A stretch of 54,339 nt of DNA from Bacteroidales bacterium (GTDB lineage Bacteria; Bacteroidota; Bacteroidia; Bacteroidales; CG2-30-32-10). The notes below the pieces were generated by a model that ran no database searches, was not told the DNA's origin, and saw only the letters and a program-made list of their open reading frames with translations. Made by a program: the position numbers and the translations under genes. This document shows positions 43,453-51,559 of the stretch, one piece after another (within the stretch, counting starts at the first letter, position 1; each line of letters begins with the position of its first letter). Location of the stretch: positions 1 through 54,339 of the forward strand of contig DAOQAK010000023.1 of the NCBI GenBank assembly GCA_035353855.1. The letters are read 5' to 3'.

Positions 43453-46400
43453 TTACTTCGTTTTATCAGGAAAATCGGGTATTCCCGGAAGGTCTTTGTA
43501 ATTTTTTAAATCTTCCAGAATTTGTTTTATCGCAGCATTAAGCTGTTCATCTTCGCCGCTGTATTCTTTTGCAGGGTCGTTGTCCACTTCAATATCAGGC
43601 TCTACACCATGGCCTTCAATAACCCATCCTTTGCCTTCGCTGCTGTAATGCCCGAATTCAGGGCGAAGCAGGTAGCCGCCATCCATCAATGGCAATGTGC
43701 CGCGTATTCCGATAACACCGCCCCATGTGCGTTTGCCAATAAGTTTACCGATGCCAAGCTTTTTGAATTTGTATGGGAACAAGTCGCCGTCTGATGCAGA
43801 GTAATTGTCAATTAAGCAAACTTTTGGTCCATATAAAACTGCTTCCGGACTTTTTTCCGGTGTGGTATTTCTCGACATGCCCATTATTTGTACCTCGCGT
43901 ATCAGGCGTTCAATAATCATTGGTGAAACATTTCCGCCACCATTTCCGCGGTCGTCGATGATTAATGCTTTCTTGTTTAACTGCGGATAAAAATGTTTTA
44001 CAAATTCATTCAAACCATCAACGCCCATGTCGGGAATGTGGATGTAGCCTACTTTTCCATCAGTTGCTTTATTTACATTTTCAATATTTTCCTGTACCCA
44101 ATTGTAGTAATACAAATCGGATTCATCAGAAACAGGAACAACAATTTCTTTATGACATCCTTGTGTAGTCGATATTTTATTAATAGTCAGTTCAACTTGT
44201 TTATTTGCAGTGTTTACAAAAAGTTCGTAAATATCTTTTACATTTTTAGTTGATTTGCCGTTCACTTCAATAATAAAATCTCCTTCGTCAACATTAACAC
44301 CAACGGCTGTTAGCGGTGATTTAGTTTTTGCATCCCAATTTTCGCCTTTTAATATTTTATCTATTTTAAAATATCCGCTTTCTGTGTCTTTGGTAATTTT
44401 AGCGCCAAGCAAACCTGTTTTGATTTTTGTAACTTCAGGAATGTCGCCGCCACCGGTATATGCATGACCAATATTTAATTCGCCAATCATTTCGCCAATG
44501 ATGTAAGTTAAGTCAGCACGATGATTAACATAGGATACAAGAGGTTCATATTTGTCGTGCATCTTCTTCCAGTTCACGCCATGCATATCGGGGTCGTAAA
44601 AGAAATCGCGCATTTGCCGCCAGCTTTCTTCAAATATTTCTTTCCATTCCGCTTTTTTATCAACCCAAATATTCATATCGGAAAGATTTACATTATCTTT
44701 AAGTTCTATGTTCGACTTAGGTAAATCAATGATGTAGAAGCTACCATCTTTACTGACCAGCATTTTCTTTTTATCGAAACTTACTTCATAATCGTTGCAT
44801 TCAATAATTTTATTTTCTTTCTTTTCTTTAAGATCAAAATCTTTTAAAGCTGCTGATTCTTTATCAGAGCGTGCCATGTAATAAACCTGGTCGCCAATTA
44901 CATTTATATTCCAGTAGGTGCCAGCATCAATGGTAAGAACAACAATGCGGTCTTTTATTCCGGTAGTATCAATACCTGTATCGGTTTTTGTTTCCGATGG
45001 TTTATCCTTGCTGGCAGTATTGACAGTCATTTCATTTTTAACAGCTACTTCATCATTTTCGGGTTTAAGAGGATTGGGGACAGATTTGTTAAGTGTTACA
45101 AAATAGATTTTACTCATATTGGAATAAGCGTAATTCCATTCAACAGCGCTGTATGTGGGATTGAAGTCCCTGTTTGATACAAAGTATAAATATTTTCCGT
45201 CGCTGCTGAACGAAGGAGAACCCGATTCGTACCATTCATCAGTAACTGCACATTTCGATTGCGAATCAACATTGTACAAATAAATTTTGCTCATCGTTGA
45301 TTTTACTGGACGCGTGTATGCTATCCATTTCCCATCGGGCGACCAGGTGTAATCAGTGAATTCCCAATCTTTGTCATAGTCAATTTGTGAAACTTTTTTT
45401 GTTTCAATGTCGACATATTGGAGGCGAAGTTTTTTATCGGCCCACATAATTTTTTTACTATCGGGCGACCATGCAAGCGCGTATTTGTATGTATCGGCAT
45501 TCTTGGTAATTTGAACCGCCTTACCTTCGCCATTCTGCGGAATGATAAAAATTTCATCTTCGCCGGTTGTATCAGAAATATAAGCGATATATTTTCCGTC
45601 GGGCGACCATGCAACATTACGTTCGTGAACACCTGATGTTTGTGTAAGGTCGCGTGTAATGCCTGATTTTGCTGGTACGGTGAAAATGTCACCACGTGCA
45701 TCAAAAGAAACTCTTTTGCCATCGGGCGAAACAGATGATGAATTGATGAACTTGGCTGCATCTTTAAGTTCATTGCGTCCGGTAACCTGGTCATCAGCAA
45801 TAATGATTTTTATTTTTTCAGTTTTCTGTGTTGTGATGTCGAAAACATAGATGTAGCCGCCATTTTCAAAGATGATGGCATTATCACCTAATGATGGGAA
45901 TTTAATATCGTATTCAGTGAAGTTGGTTATTTTTTTGGTTTCTTTGCTTTTGATGTCGTAACAAAAAAGATTCATTGTTCTGTCGCGGTCGGAAATGAAA
46001 TAAATTTTATCACCAACCCACATGGGCATTATATCCTGAGCTTCGTTGTTTGTAATGTTCTCGGTTTTTTTTGTGGCGAAATCGTAAATCCATATATCAT
46101 CGGCCATTCCGCCTTTATAATATTTCCATGTTCTGAATTCACGGAATACGCGGTTGTATGCGAGTTTTGATTTATCGGAATTGTATGAACAAAATCCACC
46201 ACAGGGTAATGGGAGTTCGGTAGACATTCCGCCGCTTACATTTGAAAGAAATAACTGTCCTTTGAAATCGTTGAACGATTGTTTACGTGAACGGTAAACT
46301 ATTGTGGAATCATCGCGCCATGTCATCACAATGTTGTTGGGGCCCATACGGTCCGAAACTTCATCACGACCAAGAGTGGCGGTATATGTTAATCTTTTGG

Positions 46401-46692
46401 GAATGCCGCCTTCGGCAGGAATCGTATACACTTCAGTGTTTCCATCGTACTGACCGGTGAATGCAATTCGTTTTCCATCGGGTGAAAAGCGTGCAAACAT
46501 TTCATATCCTACGTCGCTGGTTATTTTACGGGCAACACCTCCGTTTTTTTCAACGGTATATAAATCGCCTGCGTAGCTGAATACAATTTGATTTCCATGA
46601 ATTGCCGGAAAGCGCATCAAACGGGCTTCCTGCTGTGCTGCTGAAGTTAATATTATAAAAGCAAATAGGCTGAAGAAAAATATTTTTTTCAT
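43453..46692 (-). CDS. Tricorn-type protease, exported (S41 family)
   Basis: 1079 residues. A signal peptide (about 1-20, ending TSAAQ) places it in the periplasm. Two WD/PD40-type beta-propellers follow, with repeated FSPDGKRIAF and WSPDGKYIAY blades (about 25-560). A helical domain (WRQMRDFFYDPDMHGVNW), a PDZ domain (around 770-850) and the S41 core complete it. Catalytic candidates are His in GELNIGHAY, Ser965 in NYSASDG and Glu1026 in VIEGHGVEPD. The Ser that precedes the catalytic His in archaeal tricorn (SHAYE) is Gly here. It degrades peptides. A -7 box lies upstream (complement of 46715-46722). Confidence 0.92.
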   Translation of the reverse strand: MKKIFFFSLFAFIILTSAAQQEARLMRFPAIHGNQIVFSYAGDLYTVEKNGGVARKITSDVGYEMFARFSPDGKRIAFTGQYDGNTEVYTIPAEGGIPKRLTYTATLGRDEVSDRMGPNNIVMTWRDDSTIVYRSRKQSFNDFKGQLFLSNVSGGMSTELPLPCGGFCSYNSDKSKLAYNRVFREFRTWKYYKGGMADDIWIYDFATKKTENITNNEAQDIMPMWVGDKIYFISDRDRTMNLFCYDIKSKETKKITNFTEYDIKFPSLGDNAIIFENGGYIYVFDITTQKTEKIKIIIADDQVTGRNELKDAAKFINSSSVSPDGKRVSFDARGDIFTVPAKSGITRDLTQTSGVHERNVAWSPDGKYIAYISDTTGEDEIFIIPQNGEGKAVQITKNADTYKYALAWSPDSKKIMWADKKLRLQYVDIETKKVSQIDYDKDWEFTDYTWSPDGKWIAYTRPVKSTMSKIYLYNVDSQSKCAVTDEWYESGSPSFSSDGKYLYFVSNRDFNPTYSAVEWNYAYSNMSKIYFVTLNKSVPNPLKPENDEVAVKNEMTVNTASKDKPSETKTDTGIDTTGIKDRIVVLTIDAGTYWNINVIGDQVYYMARSDKESAALKDFDLKEKKENKIIECNDYEVSFDKKKMLVSKDGSFYIIDLPKSNIELKDNVNLSDMNIWVDKKAEWKEIFEESWRQMRDFFYDPDMHGVNWKKMHDKYEPLVSYVNHRADLTYIIGEMIGELNIGHAYTGGGDIPEVTKIKTGLLGAKITKDTESGYFKIDKILKGENWDAKTKSPLTAVGVNVDEGDFIIEVNGKSTKNVKDIYELFVNTANKQVELTINKISTTQGCHKEIVVPVSDESDLYYYNWVQENIENVNKATDGKVGYIHIPDMGVDGLNEFVKHFYPQLNKKALIIDDRGNGGGNVSPMIIERLIREVQIMGMSRNTTPEKSPEAVLYGPKVCLIDNYSASDGDLFPYKFKKLGIGKLIGKRTWGGVIGIRGTLPLMDGGYLLRPEFGHYSSEGKGWVIEGHGVEPDIEVDNDPAKEYSGEDEQLNAAIKQILEDLKNYKDLPGIPDFPDKTK

Positions 46693-46714
46693 TTTTTATA
46701 GTTTTTATGATGAG

Positions 46715-46722
46715 CAAATGTA
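46715..46722 (-). promoter_or_regulatory. Putative -7 box for the tricorn gene
   Basis: On the minus strand TACATTTG matches TAnnTTTG and lies 22 bases before the start. The nearest TTTG upstream is only 14 bases away, which is short. Confidence 0.4.
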
Positions 46723-46829
46723 AAAATTATATTGAACAAAATTATAGTATAACAATTAGTGAAACTTTCATTTCAATATCGTAATTATAAAATTAAATCA
46801 GGTATAAAGTTATAGAGAGAATGCAAATT

Positions 46830-46931
46830 TATACCGACAGAAAAAAGGTTTGCAAAAATATTTTTGTTTTCTGTACGGTATAACTAGTTCTAAACAGTTT
46901 TGCTTTTGCAAACCTGATAAGAACGAGTATA
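46830..46931. repeat. Small palindromic repeat family D, copy 2
   Basis: 102 bp, closely matching 13088-13190. The stem TATACCGACAGAAAA pairs with TTTTCTGTACGGTATA apart from one extra A, followed by the second hairpin and TATA end. Confidence 0.82.
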
Positions 46932-47300
46932 TATTCACTGCTTTCCGTCGAATTATTTTTCGTACCTGTGACATTTTTTTAGCCTCTTTAGAAACAGCAT
47001 ATTTGTATAAAGTAAAATGATAACAACATATAAGTCCTGACCACATTGCTATCAGGCAGGTATAACTGAACATGGAGTATTTTGCTTTTACAAACTTGCC
47101 AGGATTCAGTTTATATTGAATAATTTTTTAATTTTGCAAATAAACTTTTTAAATGAATAACCATATTTTAAATTAATTACTCCCTATTTGATATGAATAC
47201 TTTCAAGGAATATGGCAGCGTTTTTTAATTCATTAATACGAAACGTTAAATTCCTTTTCTAAAGAAAAAATAAATTTACTTTTTTATATAAACTTTTTTT

Positions 47301-48482
47301 ATGAATTCAAAAGATTTAAAATTTAATTCCAAACTCATTCATGCAAGTCATTTTAATGACCAGTTTGGAAGTGCAACAGTTCCTATTTATCAGACTTCAA
47401 CATTTGCATTTGAAAATGCTGAACATGGAGCAAAATGTTTTTCGGGCGAGTCAAAAGGTTTTATTTATACCCGCATTGGTAATCCAACTGTACGTTCGCT
47501 TGAACAAATGGTTGCTGAATTGGAAAATGGTTACGATGGAATTGCTACAAGCTCCGGAATGGGCGCTGTTACTACAATATACATGGCATTATTAGGACAG
47601 GGGATGCACATGGTAAGTACTGATGCAGTTTACGGCCCTTCGCGTGTGGTAATGGAAACCATGTTTGCAAAATTTGGAGTGGAGTCAACATATGTAAACA
47701 CATCTAAAATTGAAAATGTAATAAAAGCAATAAAACCAAACACCAAGGTTTTATACCTCGAAAGTCCCGCCAATCCTACAATGGATATTACCGATATTAA
47801 AGAATGTTCGCGCATTGCTCATGAAAAAGGAATATTGGTTGTTGTAGATAATACCTTCTGTAGTCCTTATTTACAAAGACCACTGGATCTTGGCGCCGAT
47901 GTTGTGTTTCACAGTATGACAAAATTTATCAACGGTCATGCCGATATTGTTGGAGGTATCATTGTTTCTAAAGCTGCTGAAGTATATAATCGTATTCGTT
48001 CAGCAATGATAAATATGGGCTGCTGTATTGACCCACACCAGGCTTATTTGGTGATACGAGGGTTGAAAACACTTGGTATTCGCATGGACCGTTCACAGGA
48101 AAATGCAATAAAAATTGCTGAGTACCTCGAGAAACATCCTAAAGTAGAATGGGTAAAATATCCCGGGTTGAAATCACACCCGCAATATAATCTTGTTGAA
48201 AAGCAGATGGCAGGTCCCGGTTCAATGATTAGTTTTGAACTTAAAGGCGGAGTTGAAGCAGGAAGAATTTTAATGGATAATGTAAAAGTTGCTATTCTTG
48301 CAGTTTCGCTTGGTGGTGTTGAAACATTGATACAGCATCCGGCATCGATGACTCATTCAAAAATGAGTAAGGAATCAAGGATACAATCCGGAATTACCGA
48401 CGGGCTTGTAAGATATAGTGTTGGTATTGAAGATTTAAGCGACCTTATTAGTGACCTGGAACAAGCTTTGAATAAAATTTGA
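47301..48482 (+). CDS. PLP-dependent Cys/Met metabolism enzyme (methionine gamma-lyase or cystathionine gamma-synthase/lyase type)
   Basis: 393 residues, fold type I. The PLP lysine is Lys208 (SMTKFINGHADIVGG), Asp183 (VVDNTF) binds the cofactor ring nitrogen, and Tyr111 lies in VYGPSR. Overall it resembles the methionine gamma-lyase/cystathionine gamma-lyase group. True methionine gamma-lyases have a Cys right after YG (YGC); here the residue is Pro113, so methionine cleavage is less certain. It acts in the cytosol on sulfur amino acids. It stands alone, with no other sulfur genes nearby to settle the reaction. Confidence 0.85.
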   Translation: MNSKDLKFNSKLIHASHFNDQFGSATVPIYQTSTFAFENAEHGAKCFSGESKGFIYTRIGNPTVRSLEQMVAELENGYDGIATSSGMGAVTTIYMALLGQGMHMVSTDAVYGPSRVVMETMFAKFGVESTYVNTSKIENVIKAIKPNTKVLYLESPANPTMDITDIKECSRIAHEKGILVVVDNTFCSPYLQRPLDLGADVVFHSMTKFINGHADIVGGIIVSKAAEVYNRIRSAMINMGCCIDPHQAYLVIRGLKTLGIRMDRSQENAIKIAEYLEKHPKVEWVKYPGLKSHPQYNLVEKQMAGPGSMISFELKGGVEAGRILMDNVKVAILAVSLGGVETLIQHPASMTHSKMSKESRIQSGITDGLVRYSVGIEDLSDLISDLEQALNKI

Positions 48483-48483
48483 T

Positions 48484-48513
48484 TTTGAAATTTTTAATGT
48501 TTGCTTATATTTG
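48484..48513 (+). promoter_or_regulatory. Putative promoter of the DUF349 gene
   Basis: TTTG at 48484-48487, 18 bases, then TATATTTG at 48506-48513. It begins 2 bases after the previous stop codon and gives a leader of about 230 nt before the ATG at 48754. Confidence 0.6.
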
Positions 48514-48753
48514 CATTATAATAATTTAATTATTTGTCAATTTATAAATAAGTTCGATCAATAAAATTGCAAGATATACGCGGAATTTATAAATTATAAT
48601 TTTGCTTATTTACTGTTTAATTTTTTCTGGTTTAACAATATGAATCAGGCATTAATTAAGTTCTTTTCCGGTTTATTCCGGTAATAAATAAAGCTCTTTG
48701 TGAGTTATTTAATTTAGAAAACCAAAACTTTAATTAGTATTAATTTTTATTGT

Positions 48754-50676
48754 ATGGAAAAAGATGACACTCAGAAATTGGATAATGAGAATTCGATCCA
48801 AAATGAAAATGTAAATGATTCATTTCAGGTTGAAACAAAAAATGAAAATGCAGATGTTGCAGTTTCTGAAAATAGTCCTGCCGAATTAGAGATTCAACCT
48901 GAAGAAACCGAAAAACTTATTAGCGATATAGAACAGCAGCATGAAGGTGTTGTTGTGAATAAGGATTATGACAATATGTCGAGAGAGCAGCTGGCTGTAG
49001 TTCTTGAAGATATCGTTAAAACGGATGATGTTAACACTATCAAAACAGATATTGCACTCATTAAGGTTTCTTTTTTGAAAAAAGAAAAAGAAAACACCGA
49101 AGTATTATTAAATAAATTTATTGGCGACGGTGGGAAAAAAGAAGATTTTTCTCATGTGCCCGATAGTTTTTCAGAACGCTTTAATGCTGCATTCGAAATA
49201 TATAAAGATAAAAAAACGCGTCTGAACGAAGAACTGGAAAAACAAAAACAGGAAAACCTGAAAATTAAAATTCAGATTCTTGATGAGCTGAAACTTCTGG
49301 TTGAATCGGAAGAAGAACTTAAGAAAACATATGATGCATTTAAAACCCTTCAGGAACGCTGGAAAGAAATAGGTCTTGTTCCGAAAACTGAAATCAATAA
49401 CCTGTGGCAGAATTACAATTATCTTGTAGAAAAATTTTTTGATAAGGTTAAAATCAACAAGGAACTTAAAGACCTTGACCTGAAAAAAAACCTGGAAGCA
49501 AAAATTGACCTGTGTGAAAAAACAGAAGAATTATTACTTGAAACGTCTGTTTTAAAATCGTTCAGGCAGCTACAGAAATATCATGAAATGTGGCGTGAGA
49601 TAGGTCCCGTTCCTCAGGATAAGAAAGATGAAATATGGGAACGCTTTCGTAATACAACCGAAAAGCTCAATGAACGTCGCAGAGAATATTATTTAAAACT
49701 TAACGAAGAGCAGGAAAAAAATAAAGATACCAAAACCGCTCTTTGCGAAAAAGCGGAACAGGTTGCTGAAATAATTTGTGCTACAGCAAAGGAATGGCAG
49801 GAACAAACAACCATTCTTAATGATATGTTGCAATCATGGAAAACCATTGGCGCTGCAGCAAAGCAGGAAAATGATGATTTGTGGAAACGTTTTAAAACAG
49901 CTATTGATAATTTCTTTAATAATAAAAAGGAATTTTTTGGTAAGTTGAAAGATGAACAGATCAATAATTACAATCAGAAACTCAATCTTTGTTTACAAGC
50001 AGAAGCTGTGAAAATCAGTACCGAGTGGAAACGTGCTACCGACGACCTTATCCGGCTGCAACACGAATGGAAAAAAATAGGACCGGTTCCCAAAAAATAT
50101 TCCGATAAAATATGGAAACGATTCAGGGCTGCATGTGATGAATTCTTTAATAATAAATCATCATACTATTCAAACATCGATGCTAAAGAAGAGGAAAACC
50201 TTAAATTAAAGAATGAGTTGTTGGAACAACTTAAGAATTATCAGTTTGGCGAAGATAATAATGAGAACCTTAAAATTATAAAAGACTTTCAGCGCAAGTG
50301 GATGGAAATTGGTCATGTTCCTGTTAAGTTTAAAAATGACCTTCACCGTGAATTCCGCGATGCTGTAGATGCACATCTTGATAAATTAAAGATTAGTACA
50401 GTAGAAAAAAATACGATTGGTTTTAAATCGAAATTTGAGAACATTGCTCATAATCCCGGCGCAAACCAGGTTATTTTTAAAGAAAAATCATTCATCATAA
50501 ATAAAATAAATGCTTTGAAGAATGATATTAAAGTTTGGGAAAACAATATTGGGTTCTTTGCTAATTCAAAAAAAGCAAATGTTCTGAAAGAAGAATTTTT
50601 AAATAAAATTGAAAAAGCAAAAATGGATATAAAAGTACTTGAGGAAAAGTTGAAGTTTTTGAGGGAAGTGAAATAA
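48754..50676 (+). CDS. DUF349 repeat protein
   Basis: 640 residues, cytosolic, highly charged. An acidic, low-complexity N-terminus (1-70) precedes five helical DUF349 repeats with the pattern WKxIGxVPxxxxxxxWxxF: LQERWKEIGLVPKTE, MWREIGPVPQDKKDEIWERF, SWKTIGAAAKQENDDLWKRF, EWKKIGPVPKKYSDKIWKRF and KWMEIGHVPVKFKNDLHREF. A coiled-coil tail ends it. The family is common in Bacteroidota but has no firm function; the fold suggests protein or nucleic acid binding. Confidence 0.88.
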   Translation: MEKDDTQKLDNENSIQNENVNDSFQVETKNENADVAVSENSPAELEIQPEETEKLISDIEQQHEGVVVNKDYDNMSREQLAVVLEDIVKTDDVNTIKTDIALIKVSFLKKEKENTEVLLNKFIGDGGKKEDFSHVPDSFSERFNAAFEIYKDKKTRLNEELEKQKQENLKIKIQILDELKLLVESEEELKKTYDAFKTLQERWKEIGLVPKTEINNLWQNYNYLVEKFFDKVKINKELKDLDLKKNLEAKIDLCEKTEELLLETSVLKSFRQLQKYHEMWREIGPVPQDKKDEIWERFRNTTEKLNERRREYYLKLNEEQEKNKDTKTALCEKAEQVAEIICATAKEWQEQTTILNDMLQSWKTIGAAAKQENDDLWKRFKTAIDNFFNNKKEFFGKLKDEQINNYNQKLNLCLQAEAVKISTEWKRATDDLIRLQHEWKKIGPVPKKYSDKIWKRFRAACDEFFNNKSSYYSNIDAKEEENLKLKNELLEQLKNYQFGEDNNENLKIIKDFQRKWMEIGHVPVKFKNDLHREFRDAVDAHLDKLKISTVEKNTIGFKSKFENIAHNPGANQVIFKEKSFIINKINALKNDIKVWENNIGFFANSKKANVLKEEFLNKIEKAKMDIKVLEEKLKFLREVK

Positions 50677-50725
50677 GAGGAGTAGTAAGCCGTCTGCTGT
50701 GACGGAGTTCAAGTATTAGGAAATA

Positions 50726-50774
50726 AAAAAGCGTGAGGGCGCTGCGGCTTTGCCGCAGCGCCCTCACGCTTTTT
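50726..50774. terminator. Perfect 23-bp GC-rich bidirectional terminator
   Basis: AAAAAGCGTGAGGGCGCTGC then GGC pairs without mismatch with its complement around a TTT loop. The A5 and T5 ends let it work for both the DUF349 gene (+) and the response regulator gene (-). The stem's GC content is far above the local average. Confidence 0.9.
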
Positions 50775-50792
50775 GTAATATCAATTACGAAA

Positions 50793-51548
50793 TCAAATTT
50801 CAAACATTTGTTTTATCTCGGAATAGTACATTCGTCCGCTTACAAGCTTGGTTTGGGCTTTATCGTTCATGATAAAAACAAACTTGCCCTTAAAATATTT
50901 ATGTATTTCCTTAACATGATCGCGGTTTATCAATATCGATTTTGAAATCCTTAAAAAATCTTTTTGAAGTTTTTGTGAGAGATGTGATAACGTTTGGTCA
51001 GTAATAAACGTTTCGTTATTCTGGTTATAAAAATTCACATACTTTTCATTAGCTATAAAATAAATGATATCTTCAATTTTTACCGGGATGATTTTATTTC
51101 CTAATTTATGCGCAATGCTTGTAACTAAAGGCGTTTTCAGGTTTATTTGTTTGATGTTTTCGTAAAGTTCATTATTGTTTCCATTACTTATTTTTTCAAT
51201 TTTCTGAATAGTAAGTTGAAGTCTTTCGCTTTCTACTGGCTTTAACAAATAATCAACAGAGTAGGTGTTGAATGCTTCAAGAGCATACTGGTCGTAAGCG
51301 GTACAAAAGATCACAAAAGGTTTGTGTTCCAGGTCAGCAAGCATGGTAAAAACATTTTTCCCCGGCATTTGTATGTCGAGGAAGATAATATCGGGTTTTT
51401 CTTTTTCAATTTTTTCAAATGCTTCATCACCATTCACTGCTTCCCCGCAAACATTAAACTGGTTTTGATAATCGTTCAGAAGGCGCATCATTCGTTGTCT
51501 TGCCGGTTTCTCATCATCAATGATTAAGGTTTTCCAAGGCTTTTTCAT
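50793..51548 (-). CDS. LytTR family response regulator
   Basis: 251 residues. The receiver domain (1-120) has LIIDDEKPAR with its acidic pair, the phosphorylation site Asp58 in IIFLDIQMPG, and Lys in DYLLKPV. The LytTR DNA-binding domain follows (about 150-250; YFIANEKYVNFYN, FLRISKSILINRDHVKEI). It is the partner of the LytS-type kinase directly upstream (12-base gap), so both are one operon. Targets are unknown. Confidence 0.94.
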   Translation of the reverse strand: MKKPWKTLIIDDEKPARQRMMRLLNDYQNQFNVCGEAVNGDEAFEKIEKEKPDIIFLDIQMPGKNVFTMLADLEHKPFVIFCTAYDQYALEAFNTYSVDYLLKPVESERLQLTIQKIEKISNGNNNELYENIKQINLKTPLVTSIAHKLGNKIIPVKIEDIIYFIANEKYVNFYNQNNETFITDQTLSHLSQKLQKDFLRISKSILINRDHVKEIHKYFKGKFVFIMNDKAQTKLVSGRMYYSEIKQMFEI

Positions 51549-51559
51549 ACTCGTTAAAA

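Larger units (their letters stand above)
46693..47300. other. 608-bp gene-free stretch
   Basis: It holds the tricorn -7 box and repeat family D copy 2. The rest is AT-rich without a credible gene; a frame of 87 codons at 46810-47073 crosses the repeat and is rejected. A TAATTTTG at 47129-47136 could be a -7 box for the next gene. No S-adenosylmethionine riboswitch fold was recognised. Confidence 0.6.

Noticed and set aside
46810..47073. An 87-codon open frame on the minus strand
   Set aside because: Its last third is repeat family D, and the other copy of that repeat is read in a different context at 12953-13165. Not a gene.
47074..47300. Riboswitch before the sulfur amino acid enzyme
   Set aside because: No conserved SAM-binding core or terminator switch could be recognised in the AT-rich leader.
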